Shown here one piece after another: positions 7,189-14,661 of a stretch of DNA of 54,666 nucleotides (the first letter of the stretch is position 1; each line of letters starts with the position of its first letter). The notes below the pieces were generated by a model. It saw nothing but the letters and a program-made list of their open reading frames with translations, was not told where the DNA came from and did no database searches. The stretch comes from an uncultured Oscillospiraceae bacterium (lineage in GTDB: Bacteria > Bacillota > Clostridia > Oscillospirales > Oscillospiraceae). The position numbers and the translations under genes are program-made. Location of the stretch: contig CANRMY010000009.1 in assembly GCA_947631845.1 (NCBI GenBank), forward strand, positions 1 to 54,666. Reading direction: 5' to 3'.

Positions 7189-8082
7189 TTACTTCTTGAC
7201 GGATTCCACGATGCCCTCGGCAAGGCCGGCGAGGCCCTGAATCTCGGAGGGGATGATGATCTTGGTGGCCTGGCCGTTGGCGGCGGCGGCAAAGGCCTCC
7301 AGGGCGCGGATCTTGATGACGGCGTCGGTGGGGCTGGCCTCGTTCAGGAGCTTCAGGCCCTCGGCGGTGGCCTCCTGGACCTTCAGGATGGCCTCGGCGC
7401 GGCCCTCGGCCTCCAGGATGGCGGCCTGCTTCTTGGCGTCGGCCCGGAGAATGGCGGACTCCTTCTCGCCCTCGGCGGAGAGGATGGCGGAGCGCTTCTC
7501 GCCCTCGGCCTTCAGGATCGCCTCGCGGCGCTCGCGCTCGGCCTTCATCTGCTTCTCCATGGCGGACTGGATCTCCTTGGGCGGCAGGATGTTCTTCAGC
7601 TCCACCCGGTTGACCTTAATGCCCCAGGGGTCGGTGGCCTCGTCCAGGATGACGCGCATCTTGGAGTTGATGATGTCGCGGGAGGTGAGGCACTGGTCCA
7701 GCTCCAAATCGCCGATGATATTACGCAGGGTGGTGGCGGACAGGTTCTCGATGGCGGTCATGGGGTTCTCGATGCCGTAGGTGTAGAGCTTGGGGTCGGT
7801 GATCTCGAAATAGACAACGGTGTCGATCTGCATGGTGACGTTGTCCTTGGTGATCACGGGCTGGGGCGGGAAATCCGCCACCTGCTCCTTCAGGGAGACG
7901 ATCTTGGCGACCCTCTCGATGAAGGGGACCTTGAAGTGCAGGCCCACGCTCCAGGTGGTGGAGTACGCGCCCAAGCGCTCGATGACGTACGCCTTGGCCT
8001 GCTGTACCACCCGGATGCTCCGGGCGATCACGACGATGACGATCAGGACGATCAGGATCAAAACAAATTCCAATGGACCCAT
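7189..8082 (-). CDS. SPFH/band-7 (stomatin-like) membrane protein
   Basis: A 297-residue SPFH-domain protein of the QmcA/stomatin type. It has one N-terminal membrane helix (about residues 4-22), the SPFH domain (about 25-180, with VVQQAKAYVIERLG and VYFEITDP), and a long Ala/Glu/Lys/Arg coiled coil (about 180-250) in which variants of AILxAEGE repeat. Such proteins oligomerise in the membrane and organise microdomains. The start follows GAGGAGGTAAACCT. The gene follows an NfeD-like gene, its standard partner. Confidence 0.9.
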   Translation of the reverse strand: MGPLEFVLILIVLIVIVVIARSIRVVQQAKAYVIERLGAYSTTWSVGLHFKVPFIERVAKIVSLKEQVADFPPQPVITKDNVTMQIDTVVYFEITDPKLYTYGIENPMTAIENLSATTLRNIIGDLELDQCLTSRDIINSKMRVILDEATDPWGIKVNRVELKNILPPKEIQSAMEKQMKAERERREAILKAEGEKRSAILSAEGEKESAILRADAKKQAAILEAEGRAEAILKVQEATAEGLKLLNEASPTDAVIKIRALEAFAAAANGQATKIIIPSEIQGLAGLAEGIVESVKK

Positions 8083-8128
8083 AGGTTTACCTCCTCATAT
8101 TTTATCCGCCCCAGGCGGTTCGGGTACA

Positions 8129-8569
8129 TCATTCCGCGTCCGCTGTCCGCGCCGCAGGCTCCACGATAAGCTTCACGCCCTGGATGGAATCTACGCGCAC
8201 GTACTCCCCCGCCGGGATGTTGACGCCGGTAAGGCTCCGGGCCGTCCACGTCTTTCCCTCGGCGGTGACCGCGCCGGTGCCGGCGATATTGTCGATGTCC
8301 TCGGTGACGGGGCAGATGACGCCCAGCACCCGGTCGGCGTTGGTGGGCTTTTTGCGCACCTGCAGGGCCCTCTTCGCGAAGGGCTTCAACGCCAGCAGAC
8401 TGAGGCCCGACACCGCCAGGAAAATCACGATCTGGAGGACGAACTTGGCCCCCAGCGCCGTGGCGATCAACGCCGCGCAGGCGCCAAAAGCAAACCAGAT
8501 GGACACAAGCCCCACCGTCGCCGCCTCAACGCCCAGGAAAATCAGCATGACGATGATCCAGAACAACAT
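8129..8569 (-). CDS. NfeD-like membrane protein
   Basis: A 146-residue short NfeD protein. Three hydrophobic helices in the first 80 residues (from MLFWIIVMLIFLGVE) are followed by a compact OB-fold-like domain (GAVTAEGKTWTARSL...VRVDSIQGVKLIVEP). The start at 8569 is chosen because AGAAAGGGGGAGACC precedes it. It is the first gene of a two-gene operon with the SPFH protein, and the two families typically act together in membrane organisation. Confidence 0.88.
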   Translation of the reverse strand: MLFWIIVMLIFLGVEAATVGLVSIWFAFGACAALIATALGAKFVLQIVIFLAVSGLSLLALKPFAKRALQVRKKPTNADRVLGVICPVTEDIDNIAGTGAVTAEGKTWTARSLTGVNIPAGEYVRVDSIQGVKLIVEPAARTADAE

Positions 8570-8691
8570 TCCGGTCTCCCCCTTTCTATAGATATTTGTA
8601 TTATAGCACATGTGGCGCGCAAAAGGAAGGTGTAGAATTTAAATTTTTTGACAATTTTCTCCGCGGGCAGAAATTTCCCCGCCGCCGCCCC

Positions 8692-8725
8692 TTCGACAGC
8701 CTTTTTACAATACGCGGGCTATACT
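8692..8725 (+). promoter_or_regulatory. Spo0A-type promoter of spoIIGA-sigE
   Basis: TTCGACA (8692-8698) is a perfect Spo0A box. It lies 22 bases upstream of a -10 element TATACT (8720-8725), counting from TTCGAC. The long spacing with an 0A box at the -35 position is the known design of the Bacillus spoIIG promoter, activated by phosphorylated Spo0A at the onset of sporulation. Confidence 0.7.
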
Positions 8726-8753
8726 GAGAACATTCCACACGGGGGGCGGGCGC

Positions 8754-9590
8754 GTGAAGGTCATCTATGCCGATGAGGTTTTTCTTCTCAATCTCCTGGT
8801 GGACTATCTGCTGCTCCTGGTCACGGCGCGGCTGGCGGGGTGCGCCGTCAGGCGCCGGCGGATCTGGGCGGCGGCGGCCGCCGGAGGGCTCTACGCCGTG
8901 GCCGCGGCGGTGGGAGGCCGGTTCCTCTCCTCCCTGGCCGTGAAGCTTTTGATGGGCGGACTAATGGCGGCGGCAGTCTTCGGCGTATCCGCCCGTCTGG
9001 CGCGGCTGGCCCTGCTCTTTTTCTCCCTGTCCGCCGCCTTCGCCGGGGCCGTTATGGCCGGGGCCATGATCCGGGGGGAGGGCGTAGGGAGCGCCTATGT
9101 GGGGGCCGTCAGCCCGGTCAGCCTGCTGGCGGCCTTCGCCGCCTTCTATGCGCTCTTTACCGCCGCATTCTCCTCCCTGGCCCGGCGGAAGCTCCGGGGC
9201 GGCACGGCCCCTCTCGCCCTCACCTGGGGCGGGCGGACGGTCACGGTGACGGCGCTTCTGGACACGGGCAACGCCCTGCGCACCCCCTCCGGCGGCCTGC
9301 CGGTGACGGTTTGCGCCCTGGAGGCGGTGGAGCCGCTGCTGCCCCGGGAGGCGGCGGCCATCCTGCGGCGGGAGGCGGACGTCTCCCAGGCGCTTCTGGC
9401 CCTGTCCCGGGCGGGGTTTTCCGGCTTCTTCCCCGTCCCCTACGCCGCCGTGGGAAATCCCGGCGGGATCCTGGCGGCCTTCCGGCCCGACGGGGCGCGG
9501 CTGGGCGGACGGGCGCTTGACTGCGCCGTGGCCATCGACCCCGCCGGCGCGGGCCAGGGCCAGGGCTATACCGCCATCGTGGGCGTATAA
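8754..9590 (+). CDS. spoIIGA: sigma-E processing peptidase SpoIIGA
   Basis: A 278-residue membrane aspartic peptidase that activates pro-sigma-E in the mother cell. The N-terminal half has about five hydrophobic helices beginning with VFLLNLLVDYLLLLVTARL. The C-terminal half has the catalytic motif LLDTGNALRTP around residue 170, matching the DTGN aspartate of the family. The GTG start at 8754 follows GGGGGGCGGGCGC. It is followed after 32 bp by its substrate gene sigE, the classic arrangement. Confidence 0.95.
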   Translation: MKVIYADEVFLLNLLVDYLLLLVTARLAGCAVRRRRIWAAAAAGGLYAVAAAVGGRFLSSLAVKLLMGGLMAAAVFGVSARLARLALLFFSLSAAFAGAVMAGAMIRGEGVGSAYVGAVSPVSLLAAFAAFYALFTAAFSSLARRKLRGGTAPLALTWGGRTVTVTALLDTGNALRTPSGGLPVTVCALEAVEPLLPREAAAILRREADVSQALLALSRAGFSGFFPVPYAAVGNPGGILAAFRPDGARLGGRALDCAVAIDPAGAGQGQGYTAIVGV

Positions 9591-9622
9591 CATATACTGT
9601 CCTTTAAGGAGAGGAGATCAAA

Positions 9623-10348
9623 ATGAACGAGCTTCTTTTGAAGATAACGCTTCTTCTGGCGAAGATGCGCTCCGCGCTCTTCCCGGAGGAGATCCACTAC
9701 ATAGGCGGCCCGGACTACTTGCCGCCGCCCCTGCCAAAGGAGGAGGAGCAGGAGGCGCTGACGGCGCTGTTGGCCGGCTCCCCCCAGGCCCGCGACAAGC
9801 TCATCGAGCACAATCTGCGGCTGGTGGTGTACATCGCGCGGCGGTTTGAAAACACTGGCGTCAACCTGGAGGACCTGATCTCTATTGGCGCCATCGGCCT
9901 CATCAAGGCCATCAGCACCTTTGACGGCGGCAAGAACATACGTCTGGCCACCTACGCCTCCCGGTGCATCGAAAACGAGATCCTCATGTATCTGCGGAAG
10001 GTGACGCCCCTCCGGGCGGAGGTGTCTCTCTCCGAGCCGCTGAACACCGACTGGGACGGCAACGAGCTGCTGCTCTCCGATATTCTGGGCACGGACAACG
10101 ACATGGTGATGCGGCCCTTAGAGGACGACGTGGACAGGCAGCTTCTCCGGGAGGCCCTGTCCCGGCTCTCCGACCGGGAGAAGACGCTGATCACCCTGCG
10201 CTACGGCCTGGCCGGGGGCCGGGAGCTCACCCAGAAGGAGGTGGCCGACAGGCTGGGCATCTCCCAGTCCTACATCAGCCGTCTGGAAAAGCGCATCATC
10301 CAACGGCTGAAAAGGGATATGTCCCGGAAGCTCAGCGACGTAGGATGA
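9623..10348 (+). CDS. sigE: RNA polymerase sporulation sigma factor E
   Basis: A 241-residue sigma-70 factor with an N-terminal pro-sequence ([16 protein letters not shown], then [10 protein letters not shown]) as in pro-sigma-E. Region 2 contains [16 protein letters not shown] and [10 protein letters not shown]...[15 protein letters not shown]. Region 4 contains [23 protein letters not shown]. It directs early mother-cell transcription after cleavage by SpoIIGA. The start follows AAGGAGAGGAGATC. In many sporeformers sigG follows directly; here repeats follow instead. Confidence 0.96.
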   Translation: MNELLLKITLLLAKMRSALFPEEIHYIGGPDYLPPPLPKEEEQEALTALLAGSPQARDKLIEHNLRLVVYIARRFENTGVNLEDLISIGAIGLIKAISTFDGGKNIRLATYASRCIENEILMYLRKVTPLRAEVSLSEPLNTDWDGNELLLSDILGTDNDMVMRPLEDDVDRQLLREALSRLSDREKTLITLRYGLAGGRELTQKEVADRLGISQSYISRLEKRIIQRLKRDMSRKLSDVG

Positions 10349-10412
10349 TCCTCCCGAGCGGGGTTATAAGGTGTCCGCCTTATAGGCGGACGGAGATTTG
10401 CTTTCTCCTCCT

Positions 10413-10765
10413 GCATTTCGTACAACGCACCCCGTACGGGCCGGACACCTGGCCGGCCCGCCTCGGTTAACCTCCTGGCTATAATCAATGCCGTACGGGC
10501 CGCCGCCCTCGGCGGCCCACGAATTCCTGCCGCATTTCGTACAACGCACCCCGTACGGGCCGGACACCCGGCCGGCCCGCCTCGGTTAACCTCCTGGCTA
10601 TAATCAACGCCGTACGGGCCGCCGCCCTCGGCGGCCCACAAATTCCTGCCGCATTTCGTACAACGCCCCCCGTACGGGCCGGACACCTGGCCGGCCCGCC
10701 CCGGTTAACCTCCTGGCTATAATCAACGCCGTACGGGCCGCCTTTTGGCGGCCCGTCTTTTTAAT
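10413..10765. repeat. three tandem 119-bp GC-rich repeats
   Basis: Three near-identical units begin GCATTTCGTACAACGC at 10413, 10532 and 10651, a 119-bp period. Each holds two palindromic hairpins (GGGCCGG...CCGGCCC and GGGCCGCC...GGCGGCCC) and a GGTTAACC...CTATAATCAA segment. The last unit ends in a variant hairpin (GGGCCGCCTTTTGGCGGCCC) followed by a T-rich stretch that could terminate sigE. A further copy lies at 12401-12493. Apparent reading frames across it are artefacts of the repeat. Bases 10766-10914 hold no gene. Confidence 0.9.
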
Positions 10766-10914
10766 ATGCCGCGGGGCCGCGTCCTCTTTCGAAAAATGCG
10801 GGTTGTTTTTTGCGGTCGGTCGTGGTAAAAATATTTCGAAATGTATGTGCAAATCAGCGCCGCCATGTTGTTATATAAGTGAGGCCTCAAAAAGAAACGA
10901 GAGGGGGTGCGCCG

Positions 10915-11373
10915 ATGGAGCGGGAAGCTGTGCTGGCGCTTTTTGACCGTTACGCGGATACGGTGTATCGCGCTGCCCTCGGTTATGTCCGTTCCCCGCA
11001 GGAAGCGGAGGACGTGGTGCAGACTGTATTTCTCAAGCTGCTGGAGGGCGACATTGCCGTTTACCCCGGTAAAGAGCGCGCGTTTTTGACGAAGGTTACG
11101 ATCAATCACTGCAAAAACCTTCTCCGCGCCGCCAGAAGGCATGAAACGGTCGAGCTGGAGGAAGCCGTTTCGTTGACACAGCCGGAGGATCGGGACCTGT
11201 TTCTGGCGATCATGGAGCTGCCCGAAAAGGTTAGGACCGTCGTTATCCTGCACTGTATCGAGGGCTACTCCTTTCGGGAAATCTCAGAATTTCTGCACAT
11301 CGGCGTCTCCGCCGTTTCCATGCGGCTGCGTCGGGCCAAAAGTATTCTAAAAAAGCAACTTGGGAGGGATTGA
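10915..11373 (+). CDS. ECF-type RNA polymerase sigma factor
   Basis: A 152-residue two-domain sigma factor. Region 2 is at about 5-60 (LFDRYADTVYRAALGYVRSPQEAEDVVQTVFLK) and region 4 at about 95-150 (PEKVRTVVILHCIEGYSFREISEFL...SAVSMRLRRAK). Its target is probably its own operon and some envelope or stress genes. The ATG at 10915 is chosen for the GAGAGGGGGTGCG ribosome site. It is followed after 1 bp by a membrane protein that is its likely anti-sigma factor. The pair is flanked by copies of the same long repeat on both sides. Confidence 0.9.
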   Translation: MEREAVLALFDRYADTVYRAALGYVRSPQEAEDVVQTVFLKLLEGDIAVYPGKERAFLTKVTINHCKNLLRAARRHETVELEEAVSLTQPEDRDLFLAIMELPEKVRTVVILHCIEGYSFREISEFLHIGVSAVSMRLRRAKSILKKQLGRD

Positions 11374-11374
11374 T

Positions 11375-12322
11375 ATGGAGCGAACTTTCAAACGCATTTC
11401 CGATGAACTGAAGCTGCCGCGGGAGAGCCGGGAGCGTATTCGTTCCCGGATTGCCTCCTGGCAAAAACAAACGGAGGACATTCCTGTGAGAAGACCGATC
11501 TTAAAATCTCGCGTGCCGTTGATCGCTGTCGCCGTTGTTGTGGCGATGGCATTGACGCTGACCGTCGCCGCCGCGGCGGTACACCTGTTCAGAAATGACA
11601 TCATTGTGCCCGGCGTGGATGACATTCCCCTGCTTTCAAGTGAAAACGGCGACCTCGGAGCTTTTGTTGTCGGCGGCCCCGGAGGGCACCCGCCCGCCGC
11701 TTTGGAGGAAATGACAAAATCCGCCCGGTTTAAATCGGACGATTGGGATCTGGGCGAACGCATTAACGGCGGAGTCGTTTCCGAATACCTTCGGTGGGAC
11801 TCCGTAGAGGTCCTGAGCCGTGATCCCGCTCTCCGCATCCGTCGCGTTGGGCGGGAGGATGGCGCGGAGAAAATGGAGTATACCGCCGAAAACCCCGCCA
11901 ATCTTCTTGGCACGCTCACCGGCCGCGTTACCTTTGATTTGAAAGGGATGGACGAGCAGTATGATCACGTTCCGAACGCCAACCTGTCCTTTGTGGTGTC
12001 AGACGCAAAGGGCGATTATGTCAGCGAGTATTATAACGCCCTTTACGCGAAGAAGGACGGCGGCGGATATATCGATTTCACCGTTTACTGCACCGCGCAA
12101 GCCGATTATTTCGGCCAAACATATATCATCGACGGCAGCTTTGAAACCGCCTATTATTACACGTCCGCCGATGGTTATGAGTTCCTGATTGAAACGGACA
12201 ACGGAAGCGTTTGGGCGGAGTGCCGCACCGGCCGCGCCAATGTCAACCTGCATGGCGCGTATGTGACCGCGGACGAGGTGGAGGACATTCTTGATACTCT
12301 TTCTCTGACCATCAACGGGTAA
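11375..12322 (+). CDS. probable membrane anti-sigma factor
   Basis: A 315-residue protein adjacent to the ECF sigma gene. A cytoplasmic N-terminus of about 45 residues (ERTFKRISDELKLPRESRERI) precedes one membrane helix at about 49-68 (VPLIAVAVVVAMALTLTVAAA) and a large extracytoplasmic domain rich in Tyr, Asp and Gly. This layout fits transmembrane anti-sigma factors whose outer domain senses a signal. The ATG follows GGGAGGGATTG. I do not recognise the outer domain; the anti-sigma role rests on topology and context. Confidence 0.65.
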   Translation: MERTFKRISDELKLPRESRERIRSRIASWQKQTEDIPVRRPILKSRVPLIAVAVVVAMALTLTVAAAAVHLFRNDIIVPGVDDIPLLSSENGDLGAFVVGGPGGHPPAALEEMTKSARFKSDDWDLGERINGGVVSEYLRWDSVEVLSRDPALRIRRVGREDGAEKMEYTAENPANLLGTLTGRVTFDLKGMDEQYDHVPNANLSFVVSDAKGDYVSEYYNALYAKKDGGGYIDFTVYCTAQADYFGQTYIIDGSFETAYYYTSADGYEFLIETDNGSVWAECRTGRANVNLHGAYVTADEVEDILDTLSLTING

Positions 12323-12400
12323 GACGTCTTACAGAAAAAGCATGGGCCGCCTCTCCAGGCGGCCCCACCTTATCATCCAATTCCGTGAAAACCTCCCCAC

Positions 12401-12493
12401 AACGCCGTACGGGCCGCCGCCCTCGGCGGCCCACGAATTCCTGCTGCATTTCGTACAACGCACCCCGTACGGGCCGGACACCCGGCCGGCCCG
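12401..12493. repeat. fourth copy of the 119-bp repeat family
   Basis: This 93-bp stretch matches the junction between units of the 10413-10765 array almost base for base, from AACGCCGTACGGGCC through GAATTCCTG and CATTTCGTACAACGC to GGCCGGCCCG. It lies just downstream of the ECF/anti-sigma operon. Confidence 0.85.
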
Positions 12494-13022
12494 TGTATCG
12501 AATTTCCGGGAATCTTTCAATCAACCTTGTAGGGGCCGCCTCTCCAGGCGGCCCGCAAATATAATACGCGGCGGAGCCGCAACCTTTTTGGGTGGGCGAT
12601 GTGGGAATTCGAAGGGACGGGCCGCCTGGAGAGGCGGCCCCTACGGCGTTGATGGGGAGAATTTTGGGAAATACGATGATGCGTCGGGGCGGCCGGGGAC
12701 GGCCGCCCCGACGGCGTATATCGAAATACGTTCGGGAAGTCGACACACGGGCCGGCCAGGTGTCCGGCCCGTACGGGAACAGAAACGGTGTTTTCGAACG
12801 CCACACGATCACAGCCGCACCAGCGCGGCCCTCGTCGGAGCAGGAGCTTTGGCGAGCGCCGGGGTGAGCGGCCAAGCGGGTTAGACGCTGGTCAATTCAT
12901 TTATGTCCGCGCGGATATGAATGGGACCATAGCCCCCGACTACCACCGCGGCAGCCGTCCCGCCGTAATAAAGCTTGGGCCCGGTTCACCACCAGGCCCA
13001 AAAGCTGCTTTTCTCCTCTTTG

Positions 13023-13064
13023 TTACTTTCTTCTCTTTTGTCAACACAAAAGAGGAGAAAGTAA
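13023..13064 (-). terminator. long hairpin downstream of the phosphodiesterase gene
   Basis: Two 19-nt arms (TTACTTTCTTCTCTTTTGT and a complement with one mismatch) enclose a 4-nt CAAC loop. A second small palindrome CCGCCCTTATAAGGGCGG follows at about 13072-13089. The pair lies between the end of the phosphodiesterase gene and the repeat block and may end its transcript. Confidence 0.5.
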
Positions 13065-13104
13065 GTTTTCCCCGCCCTTATAAGGGCGGAATCCCTCGCG
13101 GAGC

Positions 13105-13566
13105 CTACGCTCTTTTGGCCTCGTAGGTCATTTCGCCGTTTTCAATGGTGATGACCCCGTAGGCCCGCGCCCCGCAGCCCACGGCGCCGGGATTGGCGAT
13201 CAGGGCGCCGTCCAGCCAGGCGGAGAAGGCCTCGTGGGTGTGGCCGAAGAGGATGGCGTCGGCGCGGGCGGTGAGGCCGGTGTTGACGAGGCCGGCCAGG
13301 CCCGTTTTCACCCCGTACCTGTGGCCGTGGGTGATGAAAAACCGCTTTCCCGCCAGGGTGAATTGGAGGGTGACGTCGCTTGTGGAGCCGAAATCGCAGT
13401 TGCCGGGGACGGAGGCCACGGGGATACGCGGAAAGAGCCGCCGCAGCTCGTCGGCGTCCGGTTCCACGTCGCCCAGATGGATGATCTGGTCCGGTAACTC
13501 CGCCGTCACGGCGTCCACCATAGGCTGGACAAAGCGGTGGGAGTCGGCAAAAACGAGTATCTTCAT
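13105..13566 (-). CDS. YfcE/MJ0936-type metallophosphoesterase
   Basis: A 153-residue calcineurin-like phosphoesterase. The metal-binding motifs are FADSHR (residues 6-11), HLGDVE, PGNCD, THGHRYG and GHTHE, and AxxNPGAVG closes the fold. Such enzymes hydrolyse phosphodiesters in the cytoplasm; the natural substrate is usually unknown. The ATG at 13566 is preferred, after GGGAAGGGGATTTG. It is transcribed away from the three small genes that start at 13630. Confidence 0.9.
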   Translation of the reverse strand: MKILVFADSHRFVQPMVDAVTAELPDQIIHLGDVEPDADELRRLFPRIPVASVPGNCDFGSTSDVTLQFTLAGKRFFITHGHRYGVKTGLAGLVNTGLTARADAILFGHTHEAFSAWLDGALIANPGAVGCGARAYGVITIENGEMTYEAKRA

Positions 13567-13629
13567 AGGTGACAAATCCCCTTCCCGGTGAATATACTGG
13601 TTTGAAAGCGAAAATCGAGGTGTATTGAC

Positions 13630-13896
13630 ATGGAGAACAAACTTGACCGCCTGTCCCGTGATTTCCTCTCAGGCTCCGAGGGAAAGAGGCTCTCCGGCAA
13701 AAAGGCGGACATCGAGCGTATCGCCGCCTCCGCCGACGGGGAGCGGGTCAGGACCATGCTGGAGGCCGGCGGCTTCGAGGACGCGGTACGGCGGGGCGAC
13801 ACCAACGCTCTGCGCGCCTCCCTGGAGCAGGTCATGAAGACGGAATCCGGCGCCAGACTTGTGAAAAACCTCAAGGCGCTGATGGATAAAAAGTAA
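13630..13896 (+). CDS. small hypothetical protein, first of three
   Basis: An 88-residue, charged, apparently all-helical soluble protein (MENKLDRLSRDFLSGSEGKRL...LVKNLKALMDKK). There is no signal or membrane segment. It starts after GAGGTGTATTGAC and is followed 12 bp later by another small gene with good spacing, suggesting an operon. I do not recognise the family. Confidence 0.7.
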   Translation: MENKLDRLSRDFLSGSEGKRLSGKKADIERIAASADGERVRTMLEAGGFEDAVRRGDTNALRASLEQVMKTESGARLVKNLKALMDKK

Positions 13897-13908
13897 GGGG
13901 GTGAGCCC

Positions 13909-14289
13909 ATGGGCGATTTTGAGGAGATGCTGGGCTCCATCCTCTCCTCCCCCAAGGACATGGAGAAGATCATGGGCCTGGCCCGGGAGCTGTCGGGCGG
14001 GGGCTCGGAGGCCGCGCCCGAGCCGGAGCGGAAGCCGGAGCCGGAGGCGGCCTCGTCCATCCCCGGTCTCGGGGACGTAAGCCCCAAGCTGCTGGCCGCC
14101 CTGGGCAAGATCCTGGGCGGCCTCAATGCCTCCGGGGACGGCAAGGCGGCGCTGATCGCGTCCATGAAGCCCTATGTGCGGCCCGAACGGCGGGAGGCGC
14201 TGGACCGTGCCCTGAAGATCGCCAAAATCGCCCGGGCGGCCCGTCTGGTCATGGGTGAGCTGGGGGGTGATCTGGATATCGGACTATAG
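13909..14289 (+). CDS. small hypothetical protein, second of three
   Basis: A 126-residue protein with an N-terminal helix (FEEMLGSILSSPKDMEKIMG), a Pro/Glu-rich linker (about 38-50), and a C-terminal helical half (LLAALGKILGGLNASGDGKAAL...PYVRPERREALDRALKIAKIARAARLV). The start ATG follows AAGGGGGTGAGCCC. It overlaps the start of the third gene. The C-terminal pattern of short amphipathic helices suggests assembly or scaffolding, but this is a guess. Confidence 0.7.
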   Translation: MGDFEEMLGSILSSPKDMEKIMGLARELSGGGSEAAPEPERKPEPEAASSIPGLGDVSPKLLAALGKILGGLNASGDGKAALIASMKPYVRPERREALDRALKIAKIARAARLVMGELGGDLDIGL

Positions 14290-14617
14290 GCGCGGCCAGC
14301 CGGACTGGTATTACCGCCAGAACGCGCGGCCCCGGCCGCCAAAAGGAGCGCCCCACGGCGTCTCCGCCCCTCCCCCGCCGCCTCCCGGCGACGCGCCGGG
14401 GCGCCAGGGCCCACAGCGGCCCGGAAGCGCGCCCCCGCCAAAAAAAGGCGGCCTTGCCGGCGCGCTGGAGCAGGTACTGCCGGAGGGTCTGGATCCCGGC
14501 GACCTCTTTCTGGCGGCTATGCTGCTCTTCCTCTACTCGGAGAGCAAGGATGAGGATTTTCTCATCATCCTGATCGTGGTGGGGATCTCCCTCTTTCACA
14601 AGGATAAAGACGAATAA
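14267..14617 (+). CDS. small hypothetical protein, third of three, proline-rich with hydrophobic tail
   Basis: About 116 residues. The first half is basic and aromatic (ISDYRRGQPDWYYRQNARPRP), then a run of six prolines and a Pro/Gly/Ala linker. The second half holds GLAGALEQVLPEGLDPGDLF and two short hydrophobic stretches ending ISLFHKDKDE. GTG at 14267 or GTG at 14255 could be the start; both lie inside the previous gene, implying coupled translation. Function unknown; possibly a membrane-associated partner of the two preceding proteins. Confidence 0.6.
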   Translation: MIWISDYRRGQPDWYYRQNARPRPPKGAPHGVSAPPPPPPGDAPGRQGPQRPGSAPPPKKGGLAGALEQVLPEGLDPGDLFLAAMLLFLYSESKDEDFLIILIVVGISLFHKDKDE

Positions 14618-14625
14618 CCGCACAA

Positions 14626-14661
14626 ACAGGGAGGCGGCGCCTCCCTGTCCTTTTTATTTTT
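14626..14661. terminator. bidirectional terminator between convergent genes
   Basis: Inverted repeat ACAGGGAGGCG...CGCCTCCCTGT (14626-14648) followed on the plus strand by CCTTTTTATTTTT. It separates the three small plus-strand genes from the convergent wecA-like gene. Confidence 0.8.

Larger units (their letters stand above)
12323..13100. repeat. repeat-rich non-coding block
   Basis: No credible gene. The block is built of palindromes: a copy of the 119-bp repeat family (12401-12493), GGGCCGCCTCTCCAGGCGGCCC-type hairpins near 12343-12363 and 12535-12556, the inverted counterpart near 12619-12642, a GGGGCGGCC...GGCCGCCCC hairpin near 12686-12711, and a reversed copy of the GGCCGGACACCTGGCCGG motif at about 12749-12776. 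Open frames here are by-products of GC-rich palindromes. Confidence 0.8.

Noticed and set aside
10413-10765. Tandem repeats as a CRISPR array
   Set aside because: The period is 119 bp and the whole unit, not a 25-40 bp repeat, is conserved; there are no variable spacers and no cas genes.
10270-10852. Several long open frames across the GC-rich repeats
   Set aside because: The translations simply repeat with the DNA units, lack ribosome sites and resemble no protein; they result from GC-rich palindromes without stops.
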